From positions 1 through 27,967 of the forward strand of contig CAADSP010000091.1 in assembly GCA_900751755.1 (NCBI GenBank): a stretch of DNA of 27,967 nt, given 5' to 3'. The notes beneath the pieces are model-generated. The model was not told the origin of the DNA and did no database searches. It saw only the letters and a program-made list of their open reading frames with translations. The stretch is from an uncultured Collinsella sp. (GTDB taxonomy: Bacteria > Actinomycetota > Coriobacteriia > Coriobacteriales > Coriobacteriaceae). Shown piece by piece: positions 1 to 7,596 of this stretch (position 1 is its first letter; each line of letters opens with the position of its first letter). The position numbers and the translations under genes are program-made.

Positions 1-61
1 GCAGGTAAGATTGAAGGGCCTGACCCCGGAGGAGTACCGGAATCAGGCCCTTGCGGCCTAG
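1..61 (+). pseudogene. 3' end of an IS3-family transposase (OrfB), cut by the window edge
   Basis: Reading from base 2, the frame gives about 19 residues that include LKGLTPEEYRNQAL and stop at TAG 59-61. The pattern L-K-G-L-T/S-P-x-x-Y-R is the usual C-terminal end of the rve integrase domain in IS150/IS3-type OrfB transposases. Only this tail is in the window, so I cannot say whether the full transposase is intact. The sequence that follows ends in a plausible IS terminus near base 99. Recognition is from one short motif plus position, so the confidence is moderate. Confidence 0.65.
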
Positions 62-99
62 TCGCTATTTAGGGCGTCCAAGATTTGGGACGCAGTTCA
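62..99 (+). mobile_element. Probable right end of the IS3-family element
   Basis: Just after the transposase stop is a stretch containing GTCCAAGATTTGGGACGCAG that ends TTCA at base 99. IS3-family elements end in CA and have their terminal inverted repeat just past orfB, so the right boundary is placed near 99. The next bases (100-118) look like the right arm and T-tract of a rho-independent terminator without its left arm, which fits insertion into a terminator. The left end is outside the window, so the inverted repeat cannot be confirmed. Confidence 0.5.
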
Positions 100-152
100 T
101 TCCCGGCGGGGCTTTTTCGTTTCGTGGTTAAGTGGATATGTTAGAAAATCTG

Positions 153-164
153 ATAAACGTTCAC
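153..164. promoter_or_regulatory. Pectin-regulon operator copy 1 (degenerate)
   Basis: ATAAACGTTCAC matches the right half and the AACGTT centre of the regulon palindrome GTGAACGTTCAC. Its centre lies 121 bp upstream of the perfect copy at 274-285. That distance would allow DNA looping, but this is inference. Confidence 0.55.
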
Positions 165-273
165 CTATCTCATGGCTGTCCAGCATGGCACCTTTACCAG
201 CAGAAAATAGGTGTGAGGATCTCAATTGTGTCCGTTCAGCGGTAAAAATCGACCGTTCGGGGATAATATGCAA

Positions 274-325
274 GTGAACGTTCACCTTTCGTAAGGAATC
301 GCGCATAATCTAACTAAACGTTCAC
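274..325 (+). promoter_or_regulatory. Promoter and double operator of the pectin transporter operon
   Basis: A perfect 12-bp palindrome GTGAACGTTCAC lies at 274-285 and a half-degenerate copy CTAAACGTTCAC at 314-325, with centres 40 bp apart. The right half of the first copy also provides a -35-like TTCACC (281-286). It is followed after exactly 17 bp by a -10-like CATAAT (304-309). The second copy then falls on the expected transcription start. This is the classical layout for repression by a dimeric regulator. The AACGTT centre resembles LacI-family sites; the regulator is not identified in this window. Confidence 0.75.
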
Positions 326-404
326 CCTGAACGCTGGGCAGACAGATGTCAGTGTGGACTCAAATGTCTTGTTACAAGACAATCGAGAAAAGAGAGGGAG
401 CTCG

Positions 405-1964
405 ATGACTAATAAGATCGGAAAAAAGCGTAAGATCACATTCTGGACGCGCTTGGGCTTTGGTATGGGCGGTATGCTCAATTCCGGTGCCCTGACCTTT
501 ACGCACAGCTACATGGTGCTGTTCCTGTCCACGGAGTGTGGCCTGTCCGCAGGCGAGGCTGCACTGATCAGCTCGTTTGCCATCTATGTCAACGCTATTC
601 TTTGCCCGCTGATGGGCTTTGTGGCCGATAACTTCTATGCCACCAAGATTGGCCGCATCTTTGGTCGTCGTCGTTTCTGGATCTTGCTGGCCATCCCGAT
701 GATGATCGCCGAGCCGCTCATCTTCGTGGCTACGCCGTTTGGCTTCCCGTACTACTTTGTGCTGTACCTGATCTACAACGTCGCGTATACGTTCTGCACC
801 GCCAACCTGTCGCCGCTTACCATCGAGATGACCGACGACTTCAAGGAGCGTACGTACCTCACCGGCTACAAGCATCTCTTTGGTAACGCCGCCGGCTTCC
901 TGATGGCTGCACTTGTGGGCTTCGGCTTTGGCACCTTCGGCGAGACCAACCCGTTCAGCTACTTCATCATCGCTACGATCAACGCTTCGGTCATGGCAAT
1001 CTCGCTGCTTTGTGTGTACCTGTCCACGTGGGAGCACACCCCCGAGGAGGTCGCTCAGGAGAAGATCGAGAGCGTCGGCGAGGGTATCAAGAAGTTCTTC
1101 ATCGACGTAATCTCCACCTTCCGCAACAAGTCCTTCCGCAAGGTCCTGTACGCACAGGTCTCCACGAAGCTCGCTGCTGCCTGCTGGTCTGCCTGCCTGT
1201 CCTTCTTCATCGTCTACTGCCTGCAGATTCCTAAGTCCTACGAGTCCGTGATGGAGATGCCTGGCAAGGTCGTCGCTATCGTCTGCACCGCCATCTGGGT
1301 CGCTCTCATGGCCAAGAAGGGCTTCCACAAGTCTTGGTACCTGGCCAACGTCGGTTGCGCTGCGTGCATCATCGCCTACAACTACTTCGCCTTTGGTCAG
1401 ATTAATGGCACCTCCACGGTCGCCATCGCCATGATCGCCTACCCCATCATCTTCGCCATCTGGAAGTTCTTCTACGTCGGCTTCCAGTACCTGCCCGATG
1501 TTCTGCTCAACTACATCCCCGATGTCGATGAGCTCATCACACTGCGTCGTCGCGAGGGCATCTACAGCTCCGCTCAGCAGCTCTGCCAGCAGATCGCCCA
1601 GGCTATCGCCGTTAACGCATGGGCCATCGTCCTTGCTGCCTCCGGCTTCATTCAGACCGCCGGCAACAGCGACGCCGTGACCCAGCCCGCTACCGTGCCT
1701 CTGTACATCTGCGGCTACATGCTCATCGGCTGCGCCGGCTTCTTCCTGCTCGCGGCTGTCCTTGCCCGCGGCATCAAGATTGACAAGGAGCAGTGCGACG
1801 TCCTTTGCGACGAGATCCGCCGCGTCAAGGAGGGCGGCAAGATGGCCGACGTCAAGCCCGAGGTCAAGGCGCTTTGCGAGGAGCTCTCCGGCTTTAAGTA
1901 CGAGGACTGCTTTGCCCACAACAACGTTGGCTTCCAGGACGGTAGCGTAACCCCCGCCGAGTAA
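405..1964 (+). CDS. GPH/MelB-type MFS sugar:cation symporter, probably for pectic oligosaccharides
   Basis: This is a 519-residue polytopic membrane protein with about 12 hydrophobic segments. The cytoplasmic loop between helices 2 and 3 carries the MFS signature region FVADNFYATKIGRIFGRRRF, where MelB-type (MFS_2) carriers have a conserved acidic/basic motif. A hydrophilic stretch between the two six-helix halves (EHTPEEVAQEKIESVGEG) and a charged C-terminal tail fit the glycoside-pentoside-hexuronide family. The in-frame GTG at 354 was rejected in favour of ATG 405, which has a good ribosome site (AGAGAGGGAG, 391-400). It is the first gene after the operator-flanked promoter and precedes cytoplasmic pectinases, so import of galacturonan or rhamnogalacturonan oligomers is the inferred role. 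The exact substrate cannot be read from the sequence. Confidence 0.85.
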   Translation: MTNKIGKKRKITFWTRLGFGMGGMLNSGALTFTHSYMVLFLSTECGLSAGEAALISSFAIYVNAILCPLMGFVADNFYATKIGRIFGRRRFWILLAIPMMIAEPLIFVATPFGFPYYFVLYLIYNVAYTFCTANLSPLTIEMTDDFKERTYLTGYKHLFGNAAGFLMAALVGFGFGTFGETNPFSYFIIATINASVMAISLLCVYLSTWEHTPEEVAQEKIESVGEGIKKFFIDVISTFRNKSFRKVLYAQVSTKLAAACWSACLSFFIVYCLQIPKSYESVMEMPGKVVAIVCTAIWVALMAKKGFHKSWYLANVGCAACIIAYNYFAFGQINGTSTVAIAMIAYPIIFAIWKFFYVGFQYLPDVLLNYIPDVDELITLRRREGIYSSAQQLCQQIAQAIAVNAWAIVLAASGFIQTAGNSDAVTQPATVPLYICGYMLIGCAGFFLLAAVLARGIKIDKEQCDVLCDEIRRVKEGGKMADVKPEVKALCEELSGFKYEDCFAHNNVGFQDGSVTPAE

Positions 1965-1988
1965 GGCCGACATATCGTCCAAATCACA

Positions 1989-2031
1989 GGGCCGTGCCAC
2001 CGGAATTCCGCCGGCAGGCACGGCCCTTTTT
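1989..2031 (+). terminator. Rho-independent terminator after the transporter gene
   Basis: A perfect 10-bp stem GGGCCGTGCC (1989-1998) / GGCACGGCCC (2017-2026) is followed by TTTTT. The polygalacturonase gene lies 50 bp further on, on the same strand. The hairpin may therefore be a partial terminator that sets transporter and enzyme levels apart, since I see no convincing new promoter in between. Confidence 0.85.
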
Positions 2032-2079
2032 CAACAGCGTACAATTTGCCTTTAGAGCATCTTTTTGAGGGAGAAATCC

Positions 2080-3675
2080 ATGGAGACGAACGTTATCTGG
2101 CGCAACGCCCGCGCGGCCGTGATCGAGCTTGACGACGGCGGCTACTTTACCTGTGCCGATACGTGGGAGATCTTTGTCAACGACGAGCCCGCCGGTACCA
2201 CGAATACGGTCGAGACCTATGTCGACGGCCTGACCCCCGGCAAGCGCAACCTGGTTCGTTTTGTTTGTGGCGAGCGTGAGCTGAGCGTAGGTGTCACCAC
2301 GCCGGCTGAGCCTTTTACCATCAACGTTCGCGACTGTGGCGCCAAGGGCGATGCCGAGCATGATGACACCACCAACATCCAGGCTGCCATCATGGCCTGT
2401 CCCAAGGACGGGCGCGTGCTGATTCCCGCCGGCAGCTATCGTATCAAGTCCCTCTTCCTTAAGAGCAATATCAACATCGAGCTCGCCGAGGGAGCGGTGC
2501 TGCTGGCTCGCCACGATCGTGCGGCGCTTGCCTACATCCCCGGTACGGTCACGGGCGACGAGGGTGCTGGGTATGCTGGCACCGATATGCTGCCCCTGGG
2601 CCGCTGGGAGGGCGAGAGCTTCTCGACCTACTGCTCTACCTTTACGGGTCTGAGCGTGCACGACGTGTGCATCTATGGTCGCGGCGCGATCGACGGTCAG
2701 ACTGATTTTGCCGAGGACAACTGGTGGAACAAGGACTTTAAGAACATCTTCCGTCCTGAGGAGGGCCGCGAGGTCGCCCGCCCGCGCATGATTTTCCTGT
2801 CCGAGTGCCAAAACGTGAGCTTGGCCGGCTTCACCGTCCGCAACAGCCCGGCGTGGAACATCCACCCCATCCTGTGCGAGCACGTCGATGCGCTCTGCCT
2901 GTCCATCGAGGGCCCCAAGAACTCCCACAACACCGACGGTTTCGATCCCGAGAGCTGCGGCTTTGTCCGCATCCTTGGCTGTCAGTTCTCGGTGGGCGAC
3001 GACTGCATCGCCATCAAGAGCGGCAAGCTGGGCATTGAGCCCGAGCTTCGTCCCGCCACGCACGACGTGCTGATCTCTCACTGCTACATGCACGATGGTC
3101 ACGGCGCCGTGGTCCTGGGTTCAGAGGCTGCCGGCGGCATCAAGGACCTTACCGTGAGCAAGTGCCTCTTTGAGCGCACCGACCGCGGCCTGCGCGTCAA
3201 GACCCGCCGCGGGCGCGGCAAGGATGCCGTCAACGAGGGCATTACCTTTGAGCACATTCGCATGGATGAGGTGCTCACGCCCTTCGTGGTCAACTCCTTC
3301 TACTTCTGCGACAAGGACGGCAAGACCGATTACGTGCAGTCTCGCGAGACGCTGCCTGTCGACGACCGCACGCCCGGCTTTGGTGCCACGACGTTTTGCG
3401 ATATCGAGGCCACTAACTGCCACGCGGCCGCTGCCTACATCACGGGCCTGCCCGAGAGTAAAGTAACGCGCCTGACGTTCCAGGATGTCCACGTGACCTT
3501 CGCGCCGGATGCCGAGCCCTTTGTCCCGGCCATGGCCTGCGGCGTTGAGCCCATGGTGTGTCAGGGCATCATTGCGCAAAACGTCAAGGTACTCGATCTG
3601 CAAAATGTGGTGATCGAGGGCCAGGACGGCGAGGAACTGCAGCTCCAGAACGTCGACAAGGTTGTCCGTTCCTAA
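2080..3675 (+). CDS. GH28 polygalacturonase / exo-polygalacturonosidase, cytoplasmic
   Basis: This 531-residue protein hydrolyses alpha-1,4-galacturonan linkages. All four GH28 signatures are present in order: NTDG (284-287), GDD (306-308), GHG (340-342) and RVK (372-374); the three acidic catalytic residues are D286, D307 and D308. Residues ~1-85 form a fibronectin-III-like beta domain common in bacterial exo-acting GH28 enzymes. It is followed by the start of the parallel beta-helix (DCGAKGDAEHDDTTNIQAAI, ~90-110). There is no signal peptide, so it should act on imported oligomers. ATG 2080 is preferred to TTG 2065 because GAGGGAG lies just upstream of it. Endo versus exo action and preference for homogalacturonan over rhamnogalacturonan are not decided by sequence; the N-terminal domain favours exo. 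Confidence 0.93.
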   Translation: METNVIWRNARAAVIELDDGGYFTCADTWEIFVNDEPAGTTNTVETYVDGLTPGKRNLVRFVCGERELSVGVTTPAEPFTINVRDCGAKGDAEHDDTTNIQAAIMACPKDGRVLIPAGSYRIKSLFLKSNINIELAEGAVLLARHDRAALAYIPGTVTGDEGAGYAGTDMLPLGRWEGESFSTYCSTFTGLSVHDVCIYGRGAIDGQTDFAEDNWWNKDFKNIFRPEEGREVARPRMIFLSECQNVSLAGFTVRNSPAWNIHPILCEHVDALCLSIEGPKNSHNTDGFDPESCGFVRILGCQFSVGDDCIAIKSGKLGIEPELRPATHDVLISHCYMHDGHGAVVLGSEAAGGIKDLTVSKCLFERTDRGLRVKTRRGRGKDAVNEGITFEHIRMDEVLTPFVVNSFYFCDKDGKTDYVQSRETLPVDDRTPGFGATTFCDIEATNCHAAAAYITGLPESKVTRLTFQDVHVTFAPDAEPFVPAMACGVEPMVCQGIIAQNVKVLDLQNVVIEGQDGEELQLQNVDKVVRS

Positions 3676-3691
3676 CTCGGGGTGATGACCA

Positions 3692-3730
3692 GGGCTGCAT
3701 TGTCGGATAAATCGGCAATGCAGCCCTTGT
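3692..3730 (+). terminator. Intercistronic hairpin, possible weak terminator
   Basis: An 11-bp perfect stem GGGCTGCATTG (3692-3702) / CAATGCAGCCC (3716-3726) is followed by TTGTGC, which is a poor T-tract. It lies between the GH28 gene and the esterase gene. It may attenuate read-through or stabilise the upstream mRNA 3' end. Confidence 0.5.
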
Positions 3731-3779
3731 GCGATACGGCCGTGTGCGCTGCGCTACGCATCATGGTGAAAGGGAATAC

Positions 3780-4589
3780 ATGCTCAATAAAACGATTCCT
3801 GTCGGGGTCGATGGCTCGTCTGCCACGATTACGTCTTATGTTTTTGCCCCGACCGAAGATGCTTATGCTTTCAAACCGCTGCCTGCAGTTGTGGTCGTGC
3901 CAGGAGGCGGCTACGATCACGTTTCGCCGCGCGAAGGCGAGCCGGTAGCGCTCCGTTTGTTGGCGATGGGCTACCAAGCGTTTGTACTGAACTATTCGGT
4001 TGCTCCGGCTGTTTATCCGCTGGCATTGCAAGAACTCGCGCGGGCGGTCGATACCGTCCGAAGCCATGCGGCAGAGTACTGTGTCGATCCTGATCGGATT
4101 ACGGTCATGGGTTTTTCGGCCGGTGGGCATCTGGTTGGCTTGCTCGGGGCGCTTTGGGACCAACCCTGGCTTGCAGAGTCGATTGCGGCATCGCCTGAGT
4201 CGATTCGGCCTGACGCACTTTGCTTGGGCTATCCGGTCGTAAGCTCGGGCACCTATGCTCATCGTGGTTCGTTTGAACATCTAACGGGTGCCGATGACGC
4301 TTTGGCTCAAAAGTTGTCAATCGAGAATATGGTGGGCGAGGGCTTCCCTCGTACGTTCTTGTGGCATACCGCCGAGGATGCATCGGTGTCAGTTCAAAAT
4401 AGCCTTCTTCTTGCGCAGGCTCTTGCCGACCATGGGATTGGCTTTAGCCTACATGTCTTTCCGCATGGAAAGCATGGGGCATCGCTCGCTACGGCCCTAA
4501 CGGCATTTAAGGGCTGCGCCGAGCATATTCAGCCACAGGTTCAGGGCTGGCCTGAGCAGTTCGCTGCCTGGGAGCGTGATGGACGATGA
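3780..4589 (+). CDS. Alpha/beta-hydrolase esterase (acetylesterase-like), pectin deacetylation candidate
   Basis: A 269-residue alpha/beta-hydrolase of the small BD-FAE / acetyl-xylan-esterase-like type. The oxyanion-hole loop reads VVVPGGGYDHVS and the nucleophile elbow is GFSAGG with S113. The likely acid is in the segment TAEDASV and the base histidine is in HGKHGAS near the C terminus. There is no signal peptide. ATG 3780 has AAAGGG five bases upstream; in-frame starts further upstream overlap the hairpin region. The stop codon overlaps the next start (ATGA), so the two esterases are translationally coupled. Removal of O-acetyl groups from pectic oligomers is inferred from context; a methyl or feruloyl ester is an alternative. 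Its codon choice is somewhat richer in A/T than that of its neighbours. Confidence 0.82.
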   Translation: MLNKTIPVGVDGSSATITSYVFAPTEDAYAFKPLPAVVVVPGGGYDHVSPREGEPVALRLLAMGYQAFVLNYSVAPAVYPLALQELARAVDTVRSHAAEYCVDPDRITVMGFSAGGHLVGLLGALWDQPWLAESIAASPESIRPDALCLGYPVVSSGTYAHRGSFEHLTGADDALAQKLSIENMVGEGFPRTFLWHTAEDASVSVQNSLLLAQALADHGIGFSLHVFPHGKHGASLATALTAFKGCAEHIQPQVQGWPEQFAAWERDGR

Positions 4590-6751
4590 GCGAAAGCATC
4601 TATACACTGCGCGTTTCGAGGGCTGCGGCAGGAGCATATCCAACGATTTCCGATGCCTTGGCGGCAGCCGATCAACTCTATCCGGATGCCGAGCAACCGG
4701 TGACAATCCATATCGATCCGGGCGAGTATCGCGAGCGGGTCGAGATTCATCGACCGTATGTGACGCTGGTGGGCGAGACGGCTGACAGCGTGCGTATCGT
4801 GGGCAGCCTGGGTGCCAAGATGCCCTCGGGGGACGGCTCGGGCGTCGACGGCACGCTCGGCACCTTTAGGACCTATACCGTTTTGGTCGATGCCGATGAC
4901 GTGCGGCTCGAGAACCTTACGATCGTCAACGATGCCGGCGACGGTCGCGAGGTGGGGCAGGCGATTGCCCTGTACGCCGACGGCGACCGTTTGGTGGTCG
5001 ACGCCTGTTGCATTACGGGGCGCCAGGACACGCTGTTTTTGGGCCCGTTGCCCCCGCGCGAAGTCAAACCGGGCGGATTCATTGGGCCCAAGCAGTTTGC
5101 GCCGCGTCGGGTGGGCCGTCAGTATTTTCGACGCTGCCGGATTGAGGGCGACGTCGACTTTATCTTTGGCGGCGCGTGTGCCTATTTTGAGGGGTGCGAG
5201 ATCCGCTCGCTCAACCGCAATATGGACGTGAACGGTTACGTGACGGCGGCATCGACGCCCGAGGGAGAGCCATATGGCTTCGTGTTCCACGGCTGCTCGT
5301 TTACAGCCGCGCAAGATGTGGCACCGGATTCGGTCTATTTGGGTCGTCCTTGGCGTGAGTGGGCCCAGACCGTGCTGATCGATTGCTGGCTGGGACGACA
5401 TATCAAGCGCGAAGGCTGGTGGGATTGGAATAAGCCGGCGGCGCACAGCTGCGCGCAGTATGCTGGCGCAATCCTGCATGGGCCGGCGGGTGATACTACC
5501 GACTGGGTGCCGTGGGCAAATAAACTCGATGTGATGGCTGCCGCCGGGTACGCCCGCGAACAGGTGCTTGCCGGTGCGGACGGCTGGGATCCCGAGGGCG
5601 GCGACGGTGATGCGGTGGAGACGGCTGGGCTATCTGCCAATGGCCGCACCGTGCACATCGAGACGTACTGCGAAGACGAGCCTGCGCTGCGTGCCCGGCT
5701 GAAGCGCGAGGGACGTTCGGCTGCTTTTACGGGCAAGACTCCTGCAGATTTTGAGGCATGGAAGATTGCGACCAGGACTCGTCTGTACGATGTTTTGGGC
5801 CTTTCGCTTATGGACCGCGTCCCGATTGAGATTCGTGAGCTCAGCCGCGTGCGGGTTGCCGGCGGCATCGTGCGCACCCATGCGATATTGCAGGTTGAGC
5901 ACGATGTGTGGATGCCGTTTTACCTGTTGGAGCCGTCTTGTCCTAAGCTTGATGAGCGGGGGCTCAAACGCTGTTATATCTGCCCGCATGGCCATCAGGG
6001 AGCGGGTGCTGCAAGCGTAGCCGGTGTTGCGGGCGTGCCGGCTGTCGATGATGCCGTGCGTAAGTTCAATTACGACTACGGTCTGCGTTTGGCACGCATG
6101 GGTTACGTAACCGTCTGTCCTGATGCGCGCGGTTGGGGATACCGTCGTGACTGGAAGGGCCAGGGCGATGACGAGAACAGCTACCTGCGCGGTACGTGTC
6201 TGAATCAAGCACGTATGGCCGAGCCACTGAGTCTTACGGTTGCGGGCCTCAACGTCTGGGACAACATGCGCTTGATCGATTACTTGGAGGCGCGCGGCGA
6301 CATTGCCATGGATGACTTGGGTTGCTTTGGTTTTTCGGGTGGCGGCTACATGACGTTGTACCTGGCCGCACTCGACCCGCGTGTGCGCAAGGCGTTTGTC
6401 TCGGGCTATCTGTATGGTGTCGGTGATTCGCTGCTGCATCTCAATGGCAATTGCAGCTGCAACTACACACCCGGACTTTGGCGCTTACTCGACATGGGCG
6501 ATATTGCCTCGCTCATCGCGCCGCATCCGCTGTTGGTGCAGAGCTGCGAAGAGGATCATCTGAACGGTGCGCGCGGGCTGAAAAATGTCGATGAACAGCT
6601 CAAGATCGTGCGCGATGCCTACAAGTTGTTGGGTCGCAGAGATGGCCTGCGGCACGAGGTATGTCCGGGTGAACACCATCTGGGCGTGACACATCTTGCC
6701 GAGGATATCGAATGGCTCGATTCGCACGTTGCGGAATGCGCCCGTGCATAG
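4586..6751 (+). CDS. Fused CE8 pectin methylesterase and alpha/beta-hydrolase esterase
   Basis: This 721-residue protein has two catalytic domains. Residues ~1-330 are a carbohydrate-esterase family 8 beta-helix with the diagnostic motifs GQAIAL, RQDT (146-149, D148), DFIFGG (D191) and LGRPWR (252-257, R254), so the two aspartates and the arginine of the methylesterase site are all present. After a linker (~340-390), residues ~390-715 form an alpha/beta-hydrolase of the acetyl-xylan-esterase/dienelactone-hydrolase type. It has PHGHQG (oxyanion loop), the elbow GFSGGG with S584, an acidic residue in EEDHLNG and a histidine in GEHHLG. There is no signal peptide. The start overlaps the previous stop. 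Removal of methyl esters by the N-terminal half is well supported; deacetylation by the C-terminal half is inferred. Many pectinesterases are secreted single-domain enzymes, so the cytoplasmic fusion is unusual. Confidence 0.9.
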   Translation: MSESIYTLRVSRAAAGAYPTISDALAAADQLYPDAEQPVTIHIDPGEYRERVEIHRPYVTLVGETADSVRIVGSLGAKMPSGDGSGVDGTLGTFRTYTVLVDADDVRLENLTIVNDAGDGREVGQAIALYADGDRLVVDACCITGRQDTLFLGPLPPREVKPGGFIGPKQFAPRRVGRQYFRRCRIEGDVDFIFGGACAYFEGCEIRSLNRNMDVNGYVTAASTPEGEPYGFVFHGCSFTAAQDVAPDSVYLGRPWREWAQTVLIDCWLGRHIKREGWWDWNKPAAHSCAQYAGAILHGPAGDTTDWVPWANKLDVMAAAGYAREQVLAGADGWDPEGGDGDAVETAGLSANGRTVHIETYCEDEPALRARLKREGRSAAFTGKTPADFEAWKIATRTRLYDVLGLSLMDRVPIEIRELSRVRVAGGIVRTHAILQVEHDVWMPFYLLEPSCPKLDERGLKRCYICPHGHQGAGAASVAGVAGVPAVDDAVRKFNYDYGLRLARMGYVTVCPDARGWGYRRDWKGQGDDENSYLRGTCLNQARMAEPLSLTVAGLNVWDNMRLIDYLEARGDIAMDDLGCFGFSGGGYMTLYLAALDPRVRKAFVSGYLYGVGDSLLHLNGNCSCNYTPGLWRLLDMGDIASLIAPHPLLVQSCEEDHLNGARGLKNVDEQLKIVRDAYKLLGRRDGLRHEVCPGEHHLGVTHLAEDIEWLDSHVAECARA

Positions 6752-6820
6752 CCCCTCGGCATGCTGCGAATAAACGGTACGTTCCTGTATGACCGCCGAT
6801 GGGCGGATGAGGAGAAGATT

Positions 6821-7489
6821 ATGGAAACGAAGAGTTTGAGTGAATCGACCATTTGCTGCTTTGGCGATTCGACCACATGGGGCGATAACGGATGCGGCGC
6901 AGGCGGCAACGACATCTCTTGGACTTCGCATCTGGGCGCGTTGCTGGGAGGCGCGGTCGTCGAGAACTTTGGCATCAAGGGTTCGCGTATCGCCATCAAG
7001 GCCGACCGTACCGATTCGTTTGTCGAGCGCCTTGACGGTATCGACGATGCGGCCGATATCTACATCGTCTTTGGCGGCGTCAACGACTTTAGCCGCAACG
7101 TGCCGCTTGGAGAGCTCGGCAGCACGGACGTGCATGAGTTCTATGGTGCACTCGATTACCTGATCCGTACCATCACGGCGCGCTCGCCTCGGGCAAAGCT
7201 CGTGTTTATGACGCCGTGCAAGACGAGTGGTAAGCACGAGAAGGATATCCCGGCAAGCGATGAGGCGAACCATTTGGGTCTGACGCAAGACGCCTACGTG
7301 CGAGCGATGCTGGAGGTCTGTGACCGTTACTCCGTTCCGGTGATTGACCTGTATGCGCAAAGCGGCATCAGCCCGTTTTTGCCGGAGCACCGCGAGCTCT
7401 ATATGCCGGACGGTCTGCATTACAGTCCTGCCGGCTATGAGCGCCTGGCGCATCGCATCGCCGCGGGTCTCACCGCCGTTTGCCGCTAA
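6821..7489 (+). CDS. SGNH/GDSL hydrolase, probable rhamnogalacturonan/pectin acetylesterase
   Basis: A 222-residue SGNH-fold esterase. Block I is CFGDSTTWG (nucleophile Ser), a glycine block occurs in FGIKGSR, block III is FGGVND (Asn), and block V is DGLHYSPAGY with the Asp-x-x-His pair. All four SGNH residues are therefore present. There is no signal peptide. ATG 6821 follows GAGGAG at a good distance; the in-frame ATG at 6761 lacks a ribosome site. It lies 69 bp after the fused esterase on the same strand and ends before a strong hairpin with an operator in its loop, so it is probably the last gene of the first operon. It is the fourth esterase domain in a row, presumably specific for another ester position on the galacturonic acid backbone. 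Confidence 0.83.
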   Translation: METKSLSESTICCFGDSTTWGDNGCGAGGNDISWTSHLGALLGGAVVENFGIKGSRIAIKADRTDSFVERLDGIDDAADIYIVFGGVNDFSRNVPLGELGSTDVHEFYGALDYLIRTITARSPRAKLVFMTPCKTSGKHEKDIPASDEANHLGLTQDAYVRAMLEVCDRYSVPVIDLYAQSGISPFLPEHRELYMPDGLHYSPAGYERLAHRIAAGLTAVCR

Positions 7490-7504
7490 AAGTCTGCCGT
7501 TTGC

Positions 7505-7540
7505 GGGGAATATAGGGTTAACGTTCACCCTATATTCCCC
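7505..7540. promoter_or_regulatory. Perfect 14-bp hairpin carrying an operator in its loop
   Basis: GGGGAATATAGGGT (7505-7518) and its exact reverse complement (7527-7540) flank the 8-nt loop TAACGTTC. The loop plus the inner stem spell GGGTTAACGTTCACCC, a variant of the regulon operator (AACGTT at 7520-7525). There is no T-tract, so as a terminator for the upstream operon it would be atypical. Confidence 0.7.
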
Positions 7541-7569
7541 GTTCGCGTTACACTAGGGGTAACGTTCAC
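7524..7569 (+). promoter_or_regulatory. Promoter and second operator of the GH105 operon
   Basis: A -35-like TTCACC (7524-7529) belongs to the first operator, followed by a -10-like TACACT (7549-7554, spacer 19; TTACAC gives 18). A second operator copy GGTAACGTTCAC (7558-7569) lies directly downstream. The two operator centres are 41 bp apart, nearly the same as the 40 bp in front of the transporter gene. The -10 choice is less certain than the operators. Confidence 0.6.
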
Positions 7570-7596
7570 CTATCGTTTATGTCAGAGGGGACAGCA

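Noticed and set aside
372..2021. 549-codon open frame antisense to the transporter gene
   Set aside because: Product is an unnatural Asp/Gly/Val/Leu-rich string without domains; the plus strand has clear membrane segments, a ribosome site and a promoter. A shadow of codon bias.
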